This document shows, one piece after another, positions 25,372 to 34,918 of a DNA stretch of 64,000 nt; the first letter of the stretch is position 1, and every line of letters begins with the position of its first letter. The position numbers and the translations under genes are program-made. The stretch covers positions 4,323,409 through 4,387,408 of the forward strand of contig SDUX01000007.1 in the NCBI GenBank assembly GCA_008729055.1, read 5' to 3'. This DNA is from Pyropia haitanensis (lineage: Eukaryota > Rhodophyta > Bangiophyceae > Bangiales > Bangiaceae). The notes under the pieces were generated by a model. The model searched no databases. It saw nothing but the letters and a program-made list of their open reading frames with translations, and had not been told where the DNA came from.

Positions 25372-27118
25372 TAACCCACCTAACCCACCCTTAGCAATCT
25401 TAACCCCCACTAATGTTCATTAACCCACCCTTAACCCACCCCTAATGACCCTTAATGACCCCTAATACGGCTTCATCCTCCCAATATGTTGAAATTGGGC
25501 GACTCAACTGGTGTATACTTGCCTTAAACGGCCCTTAATAGGCCCTTATTGCACTCTGATCACGCCTATCTCATCTTAACTCACACTAATTTAACTTAAC
25601 CCACTCTTGACCCACCCTTAAACCACCTAACCCACCCTTAAGTGGCCCAAATACTTCTTAACCCCCTAATATTCATTAAACCACCCCCTAATGCCCCCTA
25701 ATGACCCCTAATGGGTCCCTAATCGCCCTCAATGCGCGTTAAGTGGGCCTAATGGTACCCTATTGCACTCTGATCACGCCTATCCCATCTTAATGCGCTC
25801 CATTTCATTTCAGCCCGGCGCTAATGCGACCGAGGCCTCTCCACGGCTAAGACACCGGTAACGCCGGTTCTCTACCCCCGGGTTCGTTTTTGACCCCGTC
25901 AGGGGGGGTCCTGAGGACGCACGAGAGGCCGCCATTCCGGCGACCGGTAACTGTGCCTCTTCGCCGCGTCATGTATGAACGGGCCCACAGGACTATGAGG
26001 ACAGGGTGGTGGTCGGTCGGCGGATCGACTTTGCCGTGGCAGCCCCCACCCCCCCTCAGGCCCGGGAAACGCATGGTCTGGTCAACCTGCGTTCCTGGGC
26101 CTGTTTGGGGGGGGGGGGTCGCGCGGCCGCCCGCCTCACTGTTGGGGCATAGCCGTCGTGGAGCGGCCCCCCCCCTCAGGAGCATGTTTTGGTATGGTTT
26201 TTCGTAGCTACCCACCCTCGGCATAGCCTCGGCGGCATAGCTCATTTCTATACCTCAGCACCATCCTGAGGGGGGGGGTCGCCAGTAGAGAGGGTGCCCC
26301 CCTCAGGAAAACGCATGTACCAGGGACGATAGTCGAGCATCGGGGTAGGCTCCCGTATGCATAGGGTGGGGTATGTCCCCCCCCCCTCAGGACCATGTTG
26401 GCATAAGGGATACGCTTCACTGGTATCCCCCCCTACGGGGGTCGTTTTCATACGAGATTTTGATGATCGGTCTTGCGACCCGATATCACGAAGGATGGTG
26501 TTTCACATATGCAGGAGCCCCCCTGAGGGGTGTTTTCTTCCACCCCGGCTATCTTTTGCCCTGGTGCTCCGTTTGCGACGGGGACTGCAGATATCGACTC
26601 AGCGACCCTTTCTTAGTCAGAAACGTATCTGAGGTCGGAAATCGGAGTACCCCCCCTGACGGGTGTTTCCTCTAGGAGCATGAGCGATTCCTACAGAGCG
26701 ATATCTTTGGCCCTGTTGCTCCGTTTGCGACGGGGACTGCAGATATCGACTCAGCGACCCTTTCTTAGTCAGAAACACATCTGAGGTTGGAAATCGAAAT
26801 ACCCCCCTGACGGGTGTTTCCTCTAGGAACATGAGCGATTCCCTACCGAGCGCTATCTTTGGCCCTGTTGCTCCGTTTGCGACGGGGACTGCAGATATCG
26901 ACTCAGCGACCCTTTCTTAGTCAGAAACGCATCTGAGCCCAAGAATCGGAATACCCCCCCTGACGGGTGTTTCCTGGTAGGAATACGACCGGTTCCCTAC
27001 CGAGCGATACCTTTGGCCCTGTTGCTCCGTTTGCTACGGGGACTGCGGGTATCGACTCAGCGACCCTTTCTTAGTCAGAAACGCATCTGAGGTCGGAAAT
27101 CGGCCGACCCCCCCGACG
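25372..27118 (+). repeat. Large IGS block, copy right of the N
   Basis: Repeats 23463-25370 collinearly, offset by about 1.91 kb, with the 152-bp sub-array at about 26560-27100. It then continues past the point where the first copy stopped (TATACGAGTATACGGGGG). Differences from the first copy are mostly small indels in homopolymers. Confidence 0.9.
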
Positions 27119-27999
27119 GCGCTTCATTGGTATACGAGTATACGGGGGTGAAGCCAAGACCGCGATAGCTTGGCCCCAAGGGCCAGGTTTGGTATGGGAC
27201 CGTTTGGTATCGACCTAGAGACCCCTTTTCTATCAGAATGGAGTCCAAGACCGGTGGGTGGGGGACCCCCCCCCCTGCGCTTCTGAAGCGCCGTCGGCTG
27301 TAATCAGTCGTCTACCCGATATAGTATGAACATACGTTTCAGGCCCCTAGGGGGCCATTTCAGACCGGCTTTTTTCCTATGGTAGTAGGCTACCAGCCTA
27401 GGGACCGCTATGCCCTCCATTTTCCCGACCTAGGGGGCGCCTTGGAGGAGCCCGGGGATGGCTTCCCGCCTGCCCGCTGGGCCGATTTTGATAGGGGTTT
27501 TTTTCCGCCTGGCGGACCCCACTGTTACTGGCATGTTCTACTATGGTTTCTAGGCCACGGGGTGACCTCCCACTTGACCCGAAACAACCATAGTAAGGGC
27601 CCCGTATTGGAGGCGGGGTAGCGGCTTTTTATGGCCACCGCCCCTCCTCAGAGGCGCACATAGTAGTAGGGGATTTTATGCCCTTGCTCTCCGGCCTGAC
27701 CATCCGGAGTTGGCCTCAACAGTACGTGTGGTCCTCCCATAGGGGGAGGGGGCGACTCGGCCCCACTCGTGTGGTGGCTGAACCCCCCCCCCCTTTGGGG
27801 CATGCGTTGGTATGCCTTTTTTGTGCTCTCTATATACTGAGAGCAAAATCCATAAAGGCATACCTCCCCTTTGTGATGTCTGCTCCCTCCACCTCGCTTT
27901 TTTTTGTTCTTTGGGATAACAAAGAGCGGTGTGGGGGGGGACAGCGGGGTATGGAAACCGCGTGGTGCAAGTAACGCCGGAAGGCCTTTATAGAACGGC
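27119..27999 (+). other. IGS unique segment
   Basis: A mostly non-repetitive stretch rich in C and G runs, with one more diverged 152-bp-type unit near 27160-27260 (GACCTAGAGACCCCTTTTC). No gene, RNA gene or promoter is recognised. Open frames of 60-117 codons lack any family resemblance. Confidence 0.5.
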
Positions 28000-28470
28000 A
28001 CTCCAATGAGGACGCAACGCAGGTCGCCCTTGGATTTGGTCCCGTCGACATGGATTGCGGGTTTGGTAGTAAGGTTCCATATTTGGTCCGCTCACCTCCC
28101 CACCAGTCGGTTGGATAAGAACAAGAGGGCGCGCGCGGTGGCGGCAGCTTATGAGTGTTTTTTCATAGAAAAAAGGGTACTCCAATGAGGACGCAAGGCG
28201 GGGTCGCCCTTGGACTTTTGTCCCGTCGACATGGATTGCGGGTTTGGTAGTAAGGTTCCATATTTGGTCCGCTCACCTCCCCACCAGTCGGTTGGATAAA
28301 GGGAAGAGGGTGCGCGCTGTCGCTCGCGCCAGCTTATGAGTGCCCTTTTTTCTCGGATGGACGCAAGCCTCTGGGGACGCCCTGTACTTTTTTTTTTTTT
28401 CCGCACTGTCTGGATGCGGTTTGGTAGTAAGGTTCCATTGGTCCGCTCACCTCCCCACCAGGCGCTGTGG
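28000..28470 (+). repeat. About 179-bp tandem repeats, 2.6 copies
   Basis: ACTCCAATGAGGACGCAA occurs at 28000 and 28179, with a diverged third unit (GGATGGACGCAAG) near 28355. Each unit carries GGTTTGGTAGTAAGGTTCCA and CCGCTCACCTCCCCACCAG. The repeats lie about 2.5 kb upstream of the SSU gene, where spacer-promoter or enhancer repeats are often found in rDNA. That role is only a possibility. Confidence 0.85.
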
Positions 28471-30765
28471 GAAAAAAAAAAATACCTCAGGCCGTCGTCA
28501 TGACCTTGTGGACCCGTCCGTATCGTTCCGTATTGACTTCCTATACGAGTGCAACGCTGGTACCAGACCACTGCACGTGTGCGCCCCCTTTTTTTGCGCT
28601 TGGGTTGGGGTTCGTTGGGCAAAAAAAAAGGGGGCTCTTGTACAAATGCCCCAAGCTGTGGTAGGGCACCCGTCGTGAATGAGAAACGGGGGAGGGGTTT
28701 GGTTACCCGTCTGCCTTTCTCGCCTCATTGACGGTTGTCCGTTGGGACGATACGAAAGAATTGGGGAAACCGGGTCTCCTTATGATATCACAAGCCGGTC
28801 TTGATGGTTTGCGAAAAAAGCGCTTGCCCCCTGAACGTATACTAAGGCTGTATACTAGTAACGCGGAGATTCGCCATAAGCCTATCCGTTATGAGAAAGG
28901 GGGTTATTTCCATAGGAACCGGGATATTGTTATACGGAGGATAGGTGTACCACCGTTGTGCCGTTTTTTGTAACGGGGGAGCTGGCGGGTTGAAGGGTGG
29001 CGTCCCCTCCCCAAGTGCCGCTCTGAGGAGGCTGCTTAGCCATGCCGAAATCCTTAAGTTGTGCGTTCCTGTGGTGTTCGGCATCTTTACCCGTGACGGT
29101 CTATGGGAATATTCTGGAGCTCTGCTCGACCCCCTACCGGGGCGTGGTATCATTTGTTGTAGCGGGCGCGCTATCACAGTCCTTGGCTGTGGTATCAATC
29201 CGCATATTGAAGCGTTAACGTTTCCCTTGGAGGGCGTCGTATCGTCGCAGCCCCGTCTATGGACATATCTCCGTGTAGCGCAAAGGGGTCCTTTTTTTTG
29301 TTTCTGAGGCGCCGTCCATCTCTTTTCCCGGGTGGACGGCCTGGTTCAAGGTGCTCCTTAGCCCAGGACACCGAACGGGAGTTTTTCTCCATGTCGAAAG
29401 AGGGAGCAGGGAGGGAAGTCCCTTTTTTCCCAAGCAAAAGACCAGAGCTGGGTCTGGCATAAGGAAGGCAGGCAGGGATAAAAGTTCCTAGCTAGAGCGT
29501 ATGATTTCTTGAGGCGGGGCCCTTGCGTAAGAATGCAGAGTGTGAGCTTCGCCACTCGCATGGGTGTTCGCCTGAAAGCCGCATGATGTATTGTGTACGT
29601 TCCACTCTTGGGAGGAACGCCGGCTGGGGCCTTTTGTTTCCTGTCTGTTCTTATTTAGTGTTTCCAGGCTTGGGCTCTGGCCGATAAAGCTTGAGAAGAT
29701 CATCTGTCTGAGACTCGCGCGGCCTCTTTTTCTTTTTTTTCGACGGTATCAAGCCTGGCGTGTTTTTTTGATACAAAAAAAAAGCAGCCTCAGGCTCTAA
29801 GAGTATATATGAGGTGCACATATATACGCGGAGTGCATGAGTAGGTACAGGACAAGGGGGGGACAAAAAAAGTCCTTGCTTGCTCCTCTATCCATGCTAC
29901 GACCTTGTTTGGGGAAAAACGTTTTGCCATGGGGGTACACCTTCCAGTTGATGACAAAACAATGGAAGAGGTTTGGTCGCTCACTCCGCGCGCCTTTACC
30001 TCGCATACATACCTTGGGGAAGTGCCCTTTTTTTTTTTTATAAGAAAAAAAGGGCGGCCTCCTCAAGAAACGTCTCTGAGTGAGTGGCTTGTCTCCCGCC
30101 ATCCCCACACACAAACCCGACCGTTACCTTTTTTTTGGTGGCGGGAACGGGCGGTGGGGGTACAGGGGGGGGGTCTTCACAAAGTAGTCGGCACAGTCTC
30201 TCGTACTTGGGGGGACTGCGCAGTACCATCCGGTTCGACTGGAGAGGAAGGAAAATAACGAACAAGTGTGAAGATTCCTCACACAAGTGACCTGTCGACC
30301 GCTCGTCGGTTGGCATTGACTATGCTGGGATGGCGCGGGGGGGGAAAAAGGGGCAAAAAAGCGCGGGAAGAAAAAAAAAAACCGCCAAGAAAAACTCAGC
30401 AGAGAGCAAAGGTGCGCCGTTACGAAACCCGTCGTGGGGTCACGCGCGGATTTTCCAAGACAACGGCCTCTGCTGGCCCACCCCACGATCCATCATTTTT
30501 GTACGGAAAAAAGACGCACCTGCAACAAGGAGGAAATGCCTGAGCAGATGTGCCGCGGGCGACGGCGCACGTGGATTGCCTTGCAATATAGGCACATCCC
30601 TGCCGTTTGCCAGCGACTTGGTACAAGAGAAAAAAAAAAAAAACCAAGGGAAGTGCCGCCCCGCCTGCGATGGCTGATGCATTGCCCTTTTGACATTTTC
30701 CGCCCATCGCGTGGCTGGCTCTCCCGCCCTTTTTTTTTTTTTCCCTCAAAGTACATGTACCTATT
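28471..30765 (+). other. Pre-SSU spacer (Pol I promoter region and 5' ETS, boundaries unknown)
   Basis: The sequence directly upstream of the SSU must include the 5' external transcribed spacer and probably the Pol I promoter, but neither has a consensus I can place. It is full of T and A tracts of 7-13 bases, several arranged as hairpins: 28583-28635 (GCCCCC plus T-run pairing with A-run plus GGGGGC) and 30024-30055 (GCCC plus T-run, then A-run plus GGGC). No protein gene is supported; the open frames here overlap each other on both strands. Confidence 0.55.
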
Positions 30766-31331
30766 TACCTGGTTGATCCTGCCAGTAGTCATATGCTTGT
30801 CTCAAAGATTAAGCCATGCATGTCTAAGTATAAACACTTTTATACACGTGAAACTGCGAATGGCTCATTAAAACAGTTATAGTTCCTTTGAGAACCACAC
30901 TACTTGGATAACCGTAGTAATTCTAGAGCTAATACATGCCGCAACGCCCGACTCACGAAGGGTGGTATTTATTGGATAAAAAACCATCGTGCTCCTTCCA
31001 GAGCGCTTTGAGATGATTCACAATAACTTGTCGGATCGCATGGCCTTGTGCTGGCGACTGCTCATTCAAATTTCTGCCCTATCAACTTTCGATGGTAGAG
31101 TATTGGTCTACCATGGTGTCGACGGGTAACGGGGAATTAGGGTTCGATTCCGGAGAGGGAGCCTGAGAAACGGCTACCACATGCAAGGAAGGCAGCAGGC
31201 GCGCAAATTACCCAATCCCGACTCGGGGAGGTAGTGACAAAAAATAACAATAGGGGGCCCTTTGGGCCTTCTAATTGGAATGAGAACAATTTAAATCCCT
31301 TATCGAGGATCCATTGGAGGGCAAGTCTGGT
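30766..31331 (+). rRNA. SSU (18S) rRNA, 5' exon
   Basis: Begins TACCTGGTTGATCCTGCCAG and continues through ATGCATGTCTAAGTATAAAC, the conserved ACCTATCAACTTTCGATGG-type region near 31080 and GGAGGGCAAGTCTGGT, the 5' side of the 530 loop. The gene has the orientation expected for the next rDNA unit after the LSU at the left edge. The exon ends at the U equivalent to E. coli 516, where a group I intron begins. Confidence 0.95.
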
Positions 31332-31895
31332 GAACCTAGTTCCACTCGTTGCTCGCCTCGTGCTCGGATCGCATATGCACAGGCGCACCACGTGAAGCGT
31401 CAAGCCCTCGTTAAAATAAAACAGCGCCAGATGTCTCTTTCCGGAAGCAGGGTGACTTGTGGAAGGCAAGCAGGCAAAAGATGGGAACCTATTTTCTTTT
31501 GGGAGAATTAATGAGCCCCCATCATACACTTCTAAATTGTCGGGGAGTGCCCGCCAGGCCTTTGACTACCGCGGTCCGCCGAGAGGTGAGAGCGAGCAAT
31601 CGTTCAGGACGCAGCAGTGTACGTAGTGGTACATGGATGGTTAAAACGTCAAGGGTAGGGTTGATCCGCAGGGAAGCGCGAGTGCTTTTTCCATGCGGCC
31701 TCCTTTTGGTGGCCGCGTGGCGAGATGCAAAGGCGAACCTTCAGAGACTCTAATGGAGTGGGCGCAAGCTTAAGGGAGAGTCCAATCCACTGGGAAAAAA
31801 ACCAGGTCCACAGGAGTAACGGGATTTTGCTCGCCCCGGAGGACTGTGGAAGGCGACCAAGCGTCTTATGGGCGCAGCGTTGTCGGGTATGAATG
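31332..31895 (+). ncRNA. Group I intron in SSU rRNA (site S516)
   Basis: SSU normally reads GTCTGGTGCCAGCAGCCGCGG. Here 564 nt separate GTCTGGT from GCCAGCAGCCGCGG, and the intron ends in G. Core elements are visible: P at about 31534-31546 (AAATTGTCGGGGA), Q near 31661-31672 (TTGATCCGCAGG), R at 31739-31755 (CTTCAGAGACTCTAATG) and S at 31770-31785 (TTAAGGGAGAGTCCA), with GAGACT/AGAGTCC forming P7. S516 introns are well known in red algae. No intact homing-endonuclease frame is seen; a minus-strand frame across 31137-31529 extends into the exon and is rejected. Confidence 0.9.
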
Positions 31896-32759
31896 GCCAG
31901 CAGCCGCGGTAATTCCAGCTCCAATTGCGTATATTAAAGTTGTTGCAGTTAAAACGCTCGTAGTCGGACCTCGGAGCGCCCTCAGAGCACATCCAACAAT
32001 GCCAGGATGGTCGCGAATACGTACACGTGGCTCTCATATTTGCTGGATGGGGTTCGAACGCTCAGCAGTCAATACAAACGGCCGCATGACGCCCCAACGG
32101 CAGACCATATATGACGAATCTGATTCATATATTTTTAGTAAGTACTCTGCATATTCGGATCGCAGGATGGGGTTGGTCTCTCCTGCGCCCCATTTTGTGT
32201 GAGAATGGGGAGCGAGCGGGACCATCCCCATCCTGTTGGCGACCTGTGAAACAAAATCGGACCAATGGGGTGACTGAAACGTGGCTGTGGACGATCGCGG
32301 GCTCGCATCCCAGCTGCTTCTCTGATCCCGATTTGAAGCTACATTCGAGGAATGGGGTTGGGTCTTTGTTCTCCCACCGGCGTGAACCCATCCTTCCGCC
32401 TTTTCGGCTAGTCTGCGCCCCGTTCCATACAAGTCCTGCAAGACCGGTTGGGGCACGCCCCAACAGAAATGGGCATCCAACCAGAAGCGCGCACGTGTTC
32501 GCTGAAATGAATCATTTGACCATTGGTCCCGACGTTGCTGGATGTGCTCTCACGGGCCGGGCTTCTGCCCTTGTGCCAGTGGGAGTTTGTCTCCTTTTGT
32601 CGGGACGCGGTGTGTGGGGCCTTGACTGGTTCCGCGCGTTTATACCTGCGGGCCGACCGTTTACTGTGAAGAAAGTAAAGTGTTCAAAGCAGGCCAATGC
32701 CTTGAATATGTGAGCATGGAATAATAGAATAGGACTTGGGCTCTATTTTGTTGGTTTCC
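31896..32759 (+). rRNA. SSU (18S) rRNA, second exon, truncated
   Basis: Resumes at GCCAGCAGCCGCGGTAATTC and includes AAAACGCTCGTAGTCGGAC, the signature that suggests a red alga. From there to GTGTTCAAAGCAGGCCAATG is about 720 nt, roughly three times the usual V4 length. After TAGGACTTGGGCTCTATTTTG and TTGGTTTCCA the match to SSU stops at about 32759. The expected continuation (GGACC...TAATGATTAATAGGGAC) and the 3' half of the gene are absent from the rest of the window. Confidence 0.93.
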
Positions 32760-34430
32760 AGTGCGGCCGCCCGGTCGCCCGCTCGCGGCGGTGCCGCCCC
32801 GCCCGCGGCACCGCGGCCCGCGTCGGGGCGGCCCGCGTGACGGCGGCGGCGGCGGCGGCGGCGACGGGGGCGGCGCTCTCTCTCCCCCCCCCCGCTGCCG
32901 CGGTCGACGGCGGCCACGCGCTGGACCCGGGGCTCGCCCTGGACCTGGCCCTCATCCCGCTGCGCCTCCCGCTGCTGGGCCGGCCGGCCGCCACGTGCGC
33001 GACTTCCAAACCAGGCTCACTCCCCAACCTCAAAACACTACCGCCCCAACGGCATAATCAGAGGCGCAACAGACAAAAAAGAAAGGGCTCCCCCGGAACA
33101 CAGCCACACAAAGCGCCATCGAGGCGGCGGTGCGACGTCGCCCGCCGCGCGCGCCGGCAACAGCCCCCCCACCTCCCCTCTCCGACCCCGGCGCCTCCTC
33201 TGCCGAGAAGAGCCGCCCCCACGGGGTGCCCAACGACCGCCGCACGTCTAGGTGCCAGCGGCGCAGCCGCCGGGACGCGGCGTCCAGGCTGGCCGGCGCG
33301 CCGGCGGCCGTGGCGTCGGCGGCGGCGGGCGGGCCGGGGGCGCCGCCGAGGCGGGGTCGCCCCCCGCTCCCGCCGCCGCCCCTCGCCGGCCCCGCTGCGG
33401 GCGGCCCCCGCCCGCCCCCGCCGACCGCGCGGCGTGCGCGCGGGCGACGCGCGCGTGGAAGTGCGCTGCCACCCCCGCAAACACCGCCGCCGCTGCCGCA
33501 GCGGTGCCCGACACTGCAGGGGGGGCGGCCGGTAGGCAGCACTGCGCGCCCGGCGGCGGCGGCGGCGGGTGCATGGCGCGGCCACCGTGGCAGGCGGGAC
33601 GTCGCCGCCCGCACTCGCGTCGCCCGAAGGCGCGGGGCAGCGGCGACGGCGCCTCGCAACGGGCCACGCGGGCAGCCGCGGCGACGGGCGTGGCGGGGGT
33701 GAGCGGCCGCGACGTGCGCGGCGGGGGCGGCGGTGGGATGACGAAAGCGGGCGGGTGGAGGCGCCTCCGCGTGCGCCTTCGCAGGCGTGCGGCGCGCGCC
33801 GCCACCGCCCACCTGCCGGTCGGCTGGCGCACCGTCGGGGGCCGACGCAGCGTCGCGGGCAGCCGCGCGGCCGCGTCGCCACCCGACGCGGCCCGTGGCG
33901 CGGGCGCCGCTGCGGCGGCGGCGGCGGGCGGCGCCGCCCGCCGCCCCCGCGCCGGCGCCACGGCAGTGCGGGCGGTGCGGGCGGGCGTGCCGGGCGCGGG
34001 GGGGGGGGGGGGGCGAGGAGGACGCCCGCCGCCGCGGACGCCGCCGGGCGGTCGCTGTGGGCGGCGACGGTAGTGGAGTATGGGGGCGCCTCCGCCACCG
34101 CCAGCGGCGGCGCCGCCCGCGCGGCGCCCGCGCCCGACCGAGGGTGACGATGGCGGGCGCATCCGGGCGTGGGCGCGCAAGAAGCACACAGACGGGTGGA
34201 TGGGGGCTGGCGCCAAACGGAGGGGGGGAGTGTGGCGGCAGGGACTGGCCCGTGGTGCACGGCCGACACTGGCCCGAAAAATGCCTGGAGGGGGCCGTGA
34301 CGCCATGCCCTGGCGGCCCTTTCGGACGAGGATTGCCGCGCCCACGATCAGAAAAATGCAGGAGGAGGTGCCCTGTCGCGCGGATGGCCACTGCCAGAGG
34401 TTTTTTTTTCCCCGGGTTTTTTTCCTGGCG
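32760..34430 (-). other. Very GC-rich segment, possible minus-strand gene, not resolved
   Basis: All six frames are open over long stretches because of the base composition, so openness is not evidence. The most protein-like reading is on the minus strand: a segment near 33260-33100 with LDAASRRLRRWHLDVRR and GTPWGRLFSAEE ending in a stop near 33030, and upstream of it GVAAHFHARVARAHAARS near 33480-33400 in another frame. These could be one gene broken by a frame change. No family is recognised. Another stretch (32980-33110) is less GC-rich and holds nothing I can name. Confidence 0.25.
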
Positions 34431-34443
34431 TGCGCCCACGCCG

Positions 34444-34630
34444 CGGGCCAAAAAAATGGCGCCTTATTCGTCACATACCCTCGCAAGCCCATCTACTTGT
34501 GCCCCCCCCCCCCCCCGTACAGGCGTGCGCGATTGGTGGACGTTTCGCGCGCACACCCCGTGGGCCAAAAATATGACGACTTAATCGTCACATGCACTCA
34601 CAAGCCCGGGAACTTGTGTCGCCCCCCCCC
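34444..34630 (+). repeat. Pair of diverged direct repeats, 117 bp apart
   Basis: GGGCCAAAAAAATGGCG at 34445 and GGGCCAAAAATATGACG at 34562 start two related segments that run through CGTCACAT, CAAGCCC and CTTGTG into a C run. The second holds a GACGA/TCGTC inverted repeat. They lie 290 bp upstream of the Fanzor start and could be the left end of that element, which is unproven. Confidence 0.6.
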
Positions 34631-34918
34631 CCCGAGTCATCGAGAAAAGCTGTTGCTGCTGTGCGGATGCACAGCACAAGCATGCGTGCCGTGGCCAGCG
34701 CGCATGCATGTCGCGGGGGCAGCGATGGGGCTGCTGGCGGCAGGCGTGGCGGGTGCCGCACATGCTCAGATGTGCATGCTGGCCCTCGCCGCGTCGCGCT
34801 TTGCTGCACCTGCTCCCACTCCGCGCGCACGCGGCGTGCGTGGGCAGGGACGACCGGCCGCGACCCCCCCCCCCCCCCGCCCGCCGAGCCGCGTCGCCGG
34901 TGCGCGGCTCGGACCACC

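Noticed and set aside
31137..31529. Minus-strand frame in the S516 intron as a His-Cys homing endonuclease
   Set aside because: It begins inside the intron but extends 200 bp into SSU exon sequence, and the expected His-Cys spacing with CxNPxHL is not present.
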